DNA of 64,000 bases, from the NCBI RefSeq assembly GCF_017086465.1, contig NZ_CP070961.1, forward strand, positions 1,798,001 through 1,862,000, written 5' to 3'. The DNA is from Nocardioides sp. zg-1228 (lineage in GTDB: Bacteria; Actinomycetota; Actinomycetes; Propionibacteriales; Nocardioidaceae). Position 1 is the first letter of the stretch. Every line of letters begins with the position of its first letter. Shown piece after piece: positions 17,885 to 24,689 of the stretch. The notes beneath the pieces are model-generated. The model did no database searches. It was given only the letters and a program-made list of their open reading frames with translations, and was not told where the DNA came from. Both the position numbers and the translations under genes were made by a program.

Positions 17885-18060
17885 ATGGGTCTGGATCCGG
17901 ACGGGCGCATCGACCTCACTGGGGACGAGCTGCGCGAGGTGGTGAGCTTCGCCGCGTGAGGCGCTGAACGTGTGCTCGAGCTCTTCGAGCGTGCCGCGCC
18001 GGGTGATCGGCGCCCGCGGACCGCGATCGAGGCGGCCAGGACGCTGGTAGTCCTGCGCCC
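17885..18060 (+). pseudogene. Remnant of a putative immunity-type protein (Imm5-like)
   Basis: An AGGAACGAG Shine-Dalgarno precedes ATG 17885; translation gives MGLDPDGRIDLTGDELREVV then SFAA and an in-frame TGA at 17957-17959. The same frame continues with GAERVLELFERAAPGDRRPR and TAIEAARTL, the pattern of small 'putative immunity protein' family members (FA..CAE.VL.LFE...PGD.RPR.AIEAAR). Similarity ends near 18045 and the sequence runs into a short repeat motif. It is read as a gene broken by a nonsense mutation and a 3' truncation at the left edge of the island. Family assignment is from memory of the motif. Confidence 0.5.
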
Positions 18061-18074
18061 TCATCGCGGCAGAC
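18061..18074 (+). repeat. Short dispersed motif TCATCGCGGCAGAC, copy 1
   Basis: First copy of the TCATCKCGGCAGAT motif that recurs through 18.0-23.6 kb, always on this strand. It lies exactly where the immunity-type remnant loses similarity. Confidence 0.55.
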
Positions 18075-18121
18075 CGGCAGAAGCCACCAGTGCCGCGTGT
18101 CCCGACGTCCGGATCTGGCAC

Positions 18122-18143
18122 TCATCTCGGCATGTGCGGATCC
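18122..18143 (+). repeat. Short dispersed motif, divergent copy 2
   Basis: TCATCTCGGCA followed by TGTGCGGATCC; it shares the first half of the motif and the later CGGATC but lacks the intervening GATC. It lies 61 bp after copy 1 and about 80 bp before the recombinase start. Confidence 0.4.
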
Positions 18144-18219
18144 CGACTGGCTCGAGGAAGCTGAGCGAGGGAACCATGCGCGCGTTGACGAACCTGCCGA
18201 GGCGAGGCGTCGTGGACCG

Positions 18220-19070
18220 ATGGACACCAACACTCTCCCCGCCCTGACCGACGTCGACGACCCGATGCTGCGACTTGCTGTCGCCGCACACCTGGCCCGC
18301 TACAAGGGGCAGAGCCGCGCCCACACCGCATCCGACCTCAACACCTACCTGCGCTGGTGCCTGGAGAAGGACCTCAGGCTGCAAGCGCAGCCAGCACATG
18401 TCGAGCTCTACCTGCGCTGGCTGCAAGAAGTCCGCCACCTGCGACCATCGACGGTGTCGCGGCGTCTATCCGTGCTGGCCACGTTCTACCGAACCTGCGT
18501 CATCGACCAGATCTTGAGCACTCACCCGCCGAGTACGTCCGACGCCCGCACGTCCCACTCGAGTCGCCGACACTCGGGCTCAGCCACCTGCAGTTCGAGG
18601 CCATCCTCACCGCCGGCCGCCACTCCGCCAACCCCAACGACTTTGCACTCGTCGCGATGCTCGGACTGCTCGGCCTACGCGTGTTCGAGGCGACCGGCTC
18701 GAACGTCCAAGCGCTTGGCGAAGCTCGCGGTCACCGTGTCCTCACCGTGCACGGAAAGGGCGACAAGACCGCCCTGGTGCCGCTTCCTCCCGCTGTCGGC
18801 CGTGCCATCGACCAGGCGATCGCCGAACGAACGGTCGGCCCGATCCTGCTCAACCGCTACGGCCGACGGATGGACCGGCATGCAGCCACCCGCCGCCTGC
18901 GAGCACTCGCCAGGTCGGCCAACGTCACGACCGCCCGCATGCACCCACACATGCTGCGCCACACGTTCGTGACCACGATGCTCGACGCCGGCGTCGACCT
19001 ACGCGACGTCCAGATCGCTGCTCGACATGCCGACCCGCGCACGACCGCGTTCATGGCCTCAGCGACCTGA
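18220..19070 (+). pseudogene. Tyrosine recombinase/integrase, frameshifted and lacking the catalytic Tyr
   Basis: The first part (from ATG 18220) reads as a SAM-like N-terminal domain (LNTYLRWCLEKDLRLQ, YLRWLQEVRHLRPSTVSRRL) to CVIDQIL near 18512. The rest, in another frame from about 18514 to 19070, reads LEHSPAEYVRRPHVPLES, GLLGLRVFEATG, HMLRHTFVTTMLDAG and ARHADPRTT. A single-base deletion near 18512 explains the switch. Catalytic Arg (GLRVFEA), HxxR and the second His are present, but HADPRTT runs directly into AFMASAT and the stop; the usual stretch RYDRAR...(about 18 residues) carrying the nucleophilic Tyr is absent. It cannot be an active recombinase as it stands, but it explains an origin of the island by site-specific integration. 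Confidence 0.8.
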
Positions 19071-19120
19071 CGACCGCACATGCCGATGTCCGTGCCCACG
19101 GTCTGGGGCGCCGCCTGAGT

Positions 19121-19477
19121 TCATTGTGGTTCGATACAGAACTCGTTGCCCTCGGGGTCACGCAGGGTCACCCAGCCGCGATCCTCTGGACCCCTGTGAT
19201 CCTCGTGGATCGTGGCGCCGAGGCTGACCGCCCGCTCGACCTCCTCGTCGCGGGAGCGCCGGTCGGGCGCCCAGTCGAGGTGAACCCGGTTCTTGGCCGA
19301 TCGCGGCTCGGGTACACGGACGAACAGGAGACCCGGCACTTGGTCCGGCGCTTCGACTAGCACCTCGTCGTCGCCGGCTTCATCGATGTCGGAGATCGGC
19401 CAGTCGATCAATCGGCTCCAGAACGTTGCCAGCTCGTAGGGGTCCGCGCAATCGATCGTCACGTGACGCAGTCTCAT
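19121..19477 (-). CDS. VOC/glyoxalase-like domain protein
   Basis: 118 residues from ATG 19477, preceded by GAGG; twelve further codons are open upstream but add only a basic stretch. MRLRHVTIDCADPYELATFW opens the fold, and the closing LRDPEGNEFCIEP is the typical end of a second betaalphabeta module (DPEGNEFC). This subtype is common in actinobacteria and binds unknown ligands. It is transcribed against the recombinase remnant and is the only minus-strand gene of the left half of the island besides the lipoprotein. Confidence 0.82.
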   Translation of the reverse strand: MRLRHVTIDCADPYELATFWSRLIDWPISDIDEAGDDEVLVEAPDQVPGLLFVRVPEPRSAKNRVHLDWAPDRRSRDEEVERAVSLGATIHEDHRGPEDRGWVTLRDPEGNEFCIEPQ

Positions 19478-19606
19478 CCTCAGCACCGTAGTCCGTGTTC
19501 GCATGAGCCGCACGTCCGCACCATCTCGATCCGAGTGTCCGCTCTTGCGCCGAGTGACGGCCAGGTGTGCCGCGTTCAGAGCGCGGATCTGCCGGTGCTC
19601 TCAAGG

Positions 19607-20800
19607 GGTCAGCGCAACACTTCCTTAACTCGAGGAGGTTGCGGTGGGACGTGGTGACTACGAGAAGCTGACGCCAGAGACGATCGACGCGCTGTGGGCG
19701 AGGCTGCGTGAGGGGCAGGCAGCGAAGCCGACAGCTCGGCAACTGGGTCTGTCACCGAGCACGGTGCGTACCTACCTGCTGCGCTGTGGTGGGGTCAGAC
19801 CCGATCCTCGGCGTCGATCACGTTGTCGCCTGTCGATGGCGGAGCGCGAGGAGATCTCTCGGGGCTTGGCGGCCCAGGAGTCGATCCGAGCCATCGCGAC
19901 TCGATTGGGTCGAGCGCCCTCGACGGTTAGCCGAGAGATCAACACCAACGGCGGGCCCAGGCGATACAGAGCAGCCAGAGCCGATCGTGAGGCGTGGTCG
20001 CGTGCGACCCGTCCCAAGGCGTGCAAGCTGGCTGTGAACCCGGTGCTGGCTGGCATCGTGGCCGAGAAGCTTCAGCGACGATGGTCACCCCAGCAGATCG
20101 CAGGCTGGCTCAAGTCCACCTACCCCGACGACCCGGAGATGCACGTGTCCCACGAGAGCATCTACCGCACCCTGTTCGTCCAGTCCCGCGGCGCGCTGCG
20201 CAAAGAACTGACCGCTCACCTGCGCACCGGGCGGGTGATCCGGCGACCCAAGGGAGTTCGGTTGCCCGACGGTCGTGGCGGCCGGCCCAACACGCTGCAC
20301 ATCTCCGAGCGACCGGCCGAGGTAGAGGACCGGGCGGTACCCGGCCACTGGGAAGGCGACCTGGTGTTCGGCAAAGGGATGAGCCCCGTTGCCACCTTGG
20401 TGGAGCGCTCGACCCGGTTCCTGATGCTGGTCGCGCTACCTGGTGGCAATCACAAGGCTGACGCGGTCGCCGATGCGCTGGCTGCCGCAGTCACGACGCT
20501 GCCGCAGCAACTGACGAAGTCCCTGACCTGGGACCTCGGCCACGAGATGGCCCAACACCAGCGGTTCACCGTCGCCACCGGTGTGCAGGTCTACTTCTGC
20601 GATCCGAAGTCGCCGTGGCAGCGTGGCAGCAACGAGAACACCAACGGACTTCTGCGTCAGTACCTGCCCCGCCGGGTCGACTTCCGCACCTTGACCCAAG
20701 ACGACTTCGATGCCATCGCTCAAGAGCTCAACGAACGCCCTCGACAGACCCTCGGCTTCAAGACACCATCACAAGCACTAGCCGAGGTGTTGCGCTGACC
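19607..20800 (+). mobile_element. IS30-family insertion sequence
   Basis: About 1.19 kb bounded by perfect 14-bp terminal inverted repeats, GGTCAGCGCAACAC at 19607-19620 and its complement at 20787-20800; partial matching continues a few bases outward, so the ends may lie slightly further out. It contains one intact transposase whose stop lies inside the right repeat. No target duplication could be recognised with confidence. It sits between the VOC gene and the lipoprotein gene and does not interrupt a visible frame. Confidence 0.85.
19644..20798 (+). CDS. IS30-family transposase (DDE)
   Basis: 384 residues, GTG start with GAGGAGG 6 nt upstream. Two N-terminal helix-turn-helix segments (about 10-45 and 65-100; IATRLGRAPSTVSREI is the family HTH) are followed by the DDE core: GHWEGDLVFG (first Asp), LTWDLGHEMAQH (second Asp), and SPWQRGSNENTNGLLRQY (Glu). 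WDLG replaces the commoner WDxG with no loss of a catalytic residue. Length and motifs suggest an intact, possibly active element. The C-terminal codons form the right inverted repeat. Confidence 0.93.
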   Translation: MGRGDYEKLTPETIDALWARLREGQAAKPTARQLGLSPSTVRTYLLRCGGVRPDPRRRSRCRLSMAEREEISRGLAAQESIRAIATRLGRAPSTVSREINTNGGPRRYRAARADREAWSRATRPKACKLAVNPVLAGIVAEKLQRRWSPQQIAGWLKSTYPDDPEMHVSHESIYRTLFVQSRGALRKELTAHLRTGRVIRRPKGVRLPDGRGGRPNTLHISERPAEVEDRAVPGHWEGDLVFGKGMSPVATLVERSTRFLMLVALPGGNHKADAVADALAAAVTTLPQQLTKSLTWDLGHEMAQHQRFTVATGVQVYFCDPKSPWQRGSNENTNGLLRQYLPRRVDFRTLTQDDFDAIAQELNERPRQTLGFKTPSQALAEVLR

Positions 20801-20880
20801 GCCTGAACCCGCACCGATGAGCGAGCGTGGCATGCGCCCCGGTCGTCGAAGGGTCTGCAGCTGGCTGGTGAGAACATCGA

Positions 20881-21339
20881 TCACTTGGTGACGGTGATCT
20901 GATCCCCGGCATTGAACATCGCGACTTCCTCGTACTCGTTCGTCGGGCAGTCCGTCAGTGGCTCGGCAAACTCGGTTCCAAGGTCGGGCAAGTGCGGGTA
21001 TCCGCCGCCTCCGCTAACCCGATCGCCCAAGGCGACTACTTGACCATCGGACAAGCGGACTGCTTGGGCGTCCGCATCCCACGTCGTGCCGTAAGGCCAG
21101 ACCACCGGATACCCGCCGACCAGTAGGCACCCGCTCGACATAGATAGTGGGCCTTCGATCTGGGCGCTGGCGCCGGAACCGTCTTCCTCGGCAGGGTGCG
21201 CAACGACTGGACCGTTCCCGTTGGAAGTTGAGGCGACAACGGCGCTTTCATCGCCGCCACAGGCGGCACCGAGCGCGAGGACCAAGAGACTCGCAGCGGC
21301 CATTCGCAATTGCATCACGGGCATGGGACGTTTGAGCAC
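20881..21339 (-). CDS. Small secreted lipoprotein of unknown function
   Basis: 152 residues. A signal peptide ends in the lipobox LGAACGG (Cys about residue 27), so the mature protein would be anchored to the outer face of the membrane. The mature part contains CLLVGGYPVVWPYGTTWDAD and GGGYPHLPDLG, with two further Cys; I recognise no family. Three in-frame Met (residues 1, 6, 9) make the start uncertain. Base composition is less G/C-biased at third positions than in the core genes, consistent with acquisition. Confidence 0.75.
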   Translation of the reverse strand: MLKRPMPVMQLRMAAASLLVLALGAACGGDESAVVASTSNGNGPVVAHPAEEDGSGASAQIEGPLSMSSGCLLVGGYPVVWPYGTTWDADAQAVRLSDGQVVALGDRVSGGGGYPHLPDLGTEFAEPLTDCPTNEYEEVAMFNAGDQITVTK

Positions 21340-21415
21340 GCTTCACCGTTGCCCATGAACGTCCGGACATGCCGCGAGTAGTGCGCGGGATGGCAGCGAT
21401 GGGAAGAATGCCGAC

Positions 21416-22150
21416 ATGTCCCAGCGAAAGCGGCTACGAGAGTTTCGCGCTGCCGTGTTCACAGCGGATGGAGAGGCGCTGGTGTCGCTCCTCCGCGCGG
21501 GTCCGTGGCCAAGTCACGCGCTCCAGTTGATCGGTGATGGGCTGCTCGCGGCGTTAGGTCAGAACATCGAGGCAGCGCGCGAGCTGGCTGAGCGGTGCGT
21601 GACCGATCTGCGCGAGAGGGACTGGGAGGGCGACGAGGATCTGGTTGCTGCGTTGTTGGCAAGACTGGGCGCTGGGCCGGCCCCGTTGTTGAGGAGCTTG
21701 CCGGTCGATCTCGACCAACTCGTCGATGTGCTCGAGGGTGACGCGGTCGCGGGCGGCGGCCGCATCGATCTTCACACCGGTGAGGTGTGGCCCGAGGCGG
21801 TGTTTGAGTACGGGATCGAGAGCGAGGAGGAGGGGAAGGATAAGGATCTCGACGACGGCGAACGCTGGCTGTGGGTCGTCAGCGAGGGCTCGCGCGCCGG
21901 GTACCGCGACATGGAACTGTTCGTCGCCGGGGTCGCCGAACCAGACCTCGTCGACCGCTTGGCGCGGACGTTGGAGGGTCGGGGCGCGTTCCGCCGTTTC
22001 AGAGACGAGCTGACACGCTGGCCCGACCTTCAAGATCGCTGGTATGTGTACTCCGCGGAACGGCGGCGGGGACGCGCCCGAGCCTGGCTCGCCGCCGAAG
22101 GCTTCGCCCCGGCAGTGCCGGCCGCCGACAGCGCGCAGAAGACGACCTGA
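21416..22150 (+). CDS. UPF0158-family protein
   Basis: 244 residues. The first 95 residues (KRLREFRAAVFTADGEALVS...) form a helical, unassigned region. The C-terminal 140 residues match UPF0158: VDLDQLVDVLE, RIDLHTGEVWPE, then RDMELFVAGV and GRGAFRRFRDELTRWPDLQD followed by RWYVY. The family is found in many bacteria without an assigned function. The stop codon TGA is the first base triplet of a copy of the short island motif, so gene and repeat abut exactly. Confidence 0.8.
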   Translation: MSQRKRLREFRAAVFTADGEALVSLLRAGPWPSHALQLIGDGLLAALGQNIEAARELAERCVTDLRERDWEGDEDLVAALLARLGAGPAPLLRSLPVDLDQLVDVLEGDAVAGGGRIDLHTGEVWPEAVFEYGIESEEEGKDKDLDDGERWLWVVSEGSRAGYRDMELFVAGVAEPDLVDRLARTLEGRGAFRRFRDELTRWPDLQDRWYVYSAERRRGRARAWLAAEGFAPAVPAADSAQKTT

Positions 22151-22167
22151 TCGCGGCAGATCCGGAC
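22148..22167 (+). repeat. Short dispersed motif TGATCGCGGCAGATCCGGAC, copy 3
   Basis: It begins with the stop codon of the UPF0158 gene. GATC-GCGGCA-GATC can form a 4-bp stem with a 6-nt loop. It precedes the 108-bp repeat A by 23 bp. Confidence 0.6.
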
Positions 22168-22190
22168 GCTGGAAGTGCGTAGGGTGAACC

Positions 22191-22298
22191 CGGCCATCCC
22201 GGCAGGTAAGAGGGAGAGACGGGTTCCACCCCAGGGTGGGAGAAGTGCTGGGAAGTAGACCCCGCCTCCCCGCCGACCATGGACTCATCGCGGCAGAT
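22191..22298 (+). repeat. 108-bp structured repeat, copy A
   Basis: Ungapped partner of copy B at 23221-23328 with 8 differences in 108 positions by my count (about 93% identity), in the same orientation 1,030 bp apart. Each copy begins with a CATCSCGGCAG and ends with TCATCGCGGCAGAT, the island's short motif. Inside, bases 22224-22241 can form a 7-bp stem with a 4-nt loop. In this copy the end motif is extended to a 7-bp hairpin ACTCATC/GATGAGT (22283-22302). No open frame of its own was accepted here. Confidence 0.85.
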
Positions 22299-22386
22299 GA
22301 GTGCGTTTCCTTATCTGCGACGTAGGGCGTGTCCGGGTCCCTCCGATCCCGTCGCCGTCACCTGCTCGCACACCGGTCACCCTGGC

Positions 22387-22392
22387 TAGGGT
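22387..22392 (+). promoter_or_regulatory. TAGGGT -10-like box, leaderless start of the aspartic protease gene
   Basis: TAGGGT ends 6 nt before GTG 22399, predicting a transcript that starts at the initiation codon. No clear -35. Confidence 0.4.
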
Positions 22393-22398
22393 GCCAAT

Positions 22399-23202
22399 GT
22401 GCGCCCAGTCCCGCTAATCGTGCATCCCGATCGCGAAGAACTGGGTGCCGCCGAGTTGTACGTCGACGTGTTGGTCGACGGGCGGCCGGTGCGCATGCTC
22501 CTCGACACCGGAGCGTCGAGCAGCCGCATCCCGGCCAACGACTTCACCCGGGCGTTCGCACGGGCGGGCGACGAGGGGAGCGGCGGCCGCGGGGCACTGG
22601 GCGAAGCCGCCGGAGCCGAGGTTCGCGTCGTAGCGCCATCCCTTGAGGTCGGTGGAGTCAGGGCCGAGTCTCTGGCTGTGGAACTTGCGGAGCCTAGGCC
22701 GGATTACCTCGCGGCGATCCTCGGCTTGGACGTCCTTCGCTACCACCGACTCAACCTCAGCATGTCGGACGCGGAGATTGCTCTCGATGCGGAGACTCCC
22801 GTCGAGGGCAAGCATCCTCTCGTGCAGTCCTCCGGCGGACACCCGCACGTCGACGTCGAGTTTGAGCACGGCGGGACCGCCCGTGCGATCTGGGATACGG
22901 GCGCAGCAGTGACTGTCGTCGATCAAGCATTCGTTCTCACCCATCCATACCTGTTCGAGTCGCACGGCACATCGAACGGCATCGACTCGATGGGCAACAG
23001 CCTTGAGGTGCCGATGGTGACAATGGCCGCGTCTGTGATCGGCAGCCGCACCTTCACCCCGAGTCTCGCCGCGGTTGTCGATATCGCGGGGATCCAACGG
23101 TTGGGCGAACCCGAGTTCGCCATGATTGTCGGATACCCGTTGATCTGCCAGGCAGACTGGGCGATGGACTTGGCGCGCGGCTGGTGGGGGTTCCTTCGCT
23201 AG
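22399..23202 (+). CDS. Retropepsin-like aspartic protease with two active-site motifs
   Basis: 267 residues, GTG start. Two pepsin/retropepsin signatures are present: LLDTGASSSRIP (about residue 35) and IWDTGAAVTVVD (about residue 163), each preceded by a beta-strand-rich half (VDVLVDGRPVRM and VDVEFEHGGTARA). Closing motifs ILGLDVLRYHRL and IVGYPLICQADW are equivalent in the two halves (usual form: hydrophobic-hydrophobic-G-x-D). The protein therefore looks like a tandem duplication giving a single-chain bilobal aspartic protease, cytoplasmic since no signal peptide is visible. It is the single gene between repeats A and B, like a gene cassette. Substrate unknown. Confidence 0.75.
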   Translation: MRPVPLIVHPDREELGAAELYVDVLVDGRPVRMLLDTGASSSRIPANDFTRAFARAGDEGSGGRGALGEAAGAEVRVVAPSLEVGGVRAESLAVELAEPRPDYLAAILGLDVLRYHRLNLSMSDAEIALDAETPVEGKHPLVQSSGGHPHVDVEFEHGGTARAIWDTGAAVTVVDQAFVLTHPYLFESHGTSNGIDSMGNSLEVPMVTMAASVIGSRTFTPSLAAVVDIAGIQRLGEPEFAMIVGYPLICQADWAMDLARGWWGFLR

Positions 23203-23220
23203 AACCGAGAGTTCGGCCCC

Positions 23221-23328
23221 CGGCCATCGCGGCAGGTAAGAGGGAGAGACGGGTTCCGCCGGAGGGTGGAAGAAGTGCTGGGACGTAGACCCCGCCTCCC
23301 CGCCGATCATGGAATCATCGCGGCAGAT
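23221..23328 (+). repeat. 108-bp structured repeat, copy B
   Basis: Partner of copy A (8 differences in 108). The stem at 23254-23271 has changes that preserve pairing (A-T to G-T, T-G to T-A) while its loop changes from CCAG to GGAG. It starts 18 bp after the protease stop and ends 30 bp before the next small gene. Confidence 0.85.
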
Positions 23329-23333
23329 CCGGA
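23315..23333 (+). repeat. Short dispersed motif TCATCGCGGCAGATCCGGA (end of repeat B)
   Basis: Best match to the motif consensus. It forms the 3' end of repeat B and extends 5 bp beyond it, as does copy 3 at 22148. Confidence 0.6.
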
Positions 23334-23358
23334 TGTCTTGGCGGTCTACACTCAGGCA

Positions 23359-23580
23359 ATGCGCCGCAGCGTCTACGTCGAGTACGCACCTCGCGCGGGC
23401 CACGGCGTCGAGGAACTGCAGGTCGGCCAGGTCGGAGTCGCCGTCGTGTGGGGCGAATATCATGTTGACGTCGTGTGGGCAGGTCTTGAGAACCAGATGG
23501 TGACGACGGGCATGGTCTTCGACGAACTAGACCTTCGTGAAATCGACGTCCGCACTTTCGCCCAGCGTGTGTTGGCGTAG
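23359..23580 (+). CDS. Orphan 73-residue protein
   Basis: ATG 23359 opens a 73-residue frame (MRRSVYVEYAPRAGHGVEEL onward) with alternating hydrophobic/charged residues (VGVAVVWGEYHVDVVWAG) suggesting a small beta-rich fold and a C-terminal helix DLREIDVRTFAQRVLA. I recognise no family. A frame extension to 23266 would translate repeat B and is rejected. A TACACT -10-like box lies 8 nt before the start. The gene occupies the whole space between repeat B and the next short motif, again one gene per repeat. Confidence 0.55.
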   Translation: MRRSVYVEYAPRAGHGVEELQVGQVGVAVVWGEYHVDVVWAGLENQMVTTGMVFDELDLREIDVRTFAQRVLA

Positions 23581-23607
23581 CACAACCTGTCCGCGCGGTA
23601 GGCGCAC

Positions 23608-23623
23608 TCATCTCGGCAGATCC
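23608..23623 (+). repeat. Short dispersed motif TCATCTCGGCAGATCC, last copy
   Basis: It lies 28 bp after the stop of the 73-residue gene and before the alpha/beta-hydrolase gene. No 108-bp unit accompanies it. Confidence 0.55.
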
Positions 23624-23761
23624 AAGTCTTCGGGCTCGCGCGACCCGTTGATACAACAACCGTTCCATCGGGGGCTCAGCAGATGTAGGGTCTCAGCCCC
23701 GCGAACGACCAGAGGAGGTGAGTCCGATTACCACTGTCCAGTACTTCGAAAGGCAGTCCTT

Positions 23762-24625
23762 ATGGACCTCACCTTGCACTCCTTCTTCGCTCGCGACGGC
23801 GCACGCCTGACATTCCGCCTGCTCGGCTCCACCTCGCCGTCCCGTCCGCCCTTGATCTGCGTGCCCGGCGGGCCGATGCTCGACTCCGACTACCTCGGCG
23901 ACCTCGGCGGACTGCACGCCGACCGCGCACTTGCCCTGCTTGATCCACGGGGCACCGGCTCATCGGGCGGGGCCGACGACCCGTCAGCGTGTCGCTGCGA
24001 CCGGCTTGCCGACGATCTCGAGGCGCTCCGAGAGCACCTCGGTGAAGCGCGCATCGAGCTGCTCGGGCACTCCGCCGGCGCCAATGTCGTGTATCGCTAT
24101 GCCGAAAGAAGCCCCGGTCGAGTGTGTCGACTCGTCTTGGTGGCGCCATCCGTACGCGGCCTGGACCTTGAGGTGCCGAATGATGCGCGGCGCACGGTAG
24201 CGCGCCTCCGCTCGGAAGAGCCGTGGTTCGCCGACGCGATGGGGGCGCTCGAGGCGGCGTGGGTCGGCACCGCGACGGCTGAGCAACTTGGACTGCTGGA
24301 GCCGTTCAGCCACGGATGCTGGGACGACGCGACCCGCGCGTACGTCGCTCGGATGGACGCGCGACGCGATCCGCGACACATCCAGGCCTTCGGTGCGGAC
24401 GGTGCCTTCGACGCAACATCGACGCGCGACGCCCTGTCACGGCTCGACGCGCCCGTGCTTGTGCTTGCCGGAGGCCTAGACGTCGGAGTTCCACCCGCGC
24501 TGGCCGAGCAGGTCGCCAGACTGTTCGCGAACGCCGACTTCGTCGTCCAACCAGGTGCAGGCCACTTCCCATGGCGCAACGGCGCCGAGCGGTTCCGCCG
24601 ACTGGTGGCGCCGTTCCTCGCCTAG
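23762..24625 (+). CDS. Alpha/beta-hydrolase family protein
   Basis: 287 residues from ATG 23762. The oxyanion region is ICVPGGPMLDSDYLG, the nucleophile elbow LLGHSAGANV (Ser about residue 108), the acid probably Asp in GGLDVGVP and the base His in GAGHFPW. PGGP near the N-terminus and LDPRGTGSSGG resemble proline-iminopeptidase-type (S33) hydrolases. The catalytic triad is complete, so the gene looks functional. Frame openness upstream to 23537 is ignored since it has no ribosome-binding site. It is the last intact gene of the island. Confidence 0.86.
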   Translation: MDLTLHSFFARDGARLTFRLLGSTSPSRPPLICVPGGPMLDSDYLGDLGGLHADRALALLDPRGTGSSGGADDPSACRCDRLADDLEALREHLGEARIELLGHSAGANVVYRYAERSPGRVCRLVLVAPSVRGLDLEVPNDARRTVARLRSEEPWFADAMGALEAAWVGTATAEQLGLLEPFSHGCWDDATRAYVARMDARRDPRHIQAFGADGAFDATSTRDALSRLDAPVLVLAGGLDVGVPPALAEQVARLFANADFVVQPGAGHFPWRNGAERFRRLVAPFLA

Positions 24626-24689
24626 CCACGCTCGACGGCCCGCAGCTATTGCGCATCGAAGTGGGCACGTAGTGAGGTCGCAGAAACAG

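Noticed and set aside
22184..22300. A tRNA-like or riboswitch element suggested by GGGTTCC and GGCAGGTAAGAGGGAGAGACGG-like stretches (split motif)
   Set aside because: No acceptor, D-arm or anticodon arrangement could be drawn, and the conserved boxes of cobalamin-type riboswitches are missing.
22191..23328. Canonical integron attC sites
   Set aside because: I looked for RYYYAAC/GTTRRRY core boxes at the ends of the 108-bp units and did not find them; the cassette idea is therefore kept only as a hypothesis, not annotated as attC.
23537..23761. Upstream extension of the alpha/beta-hydrolase frame
   Set aside because: It overlaps the 73-residue gene and the last short motif, and has no ribosome-binding site; the family N-terminus fits ATG 23762.
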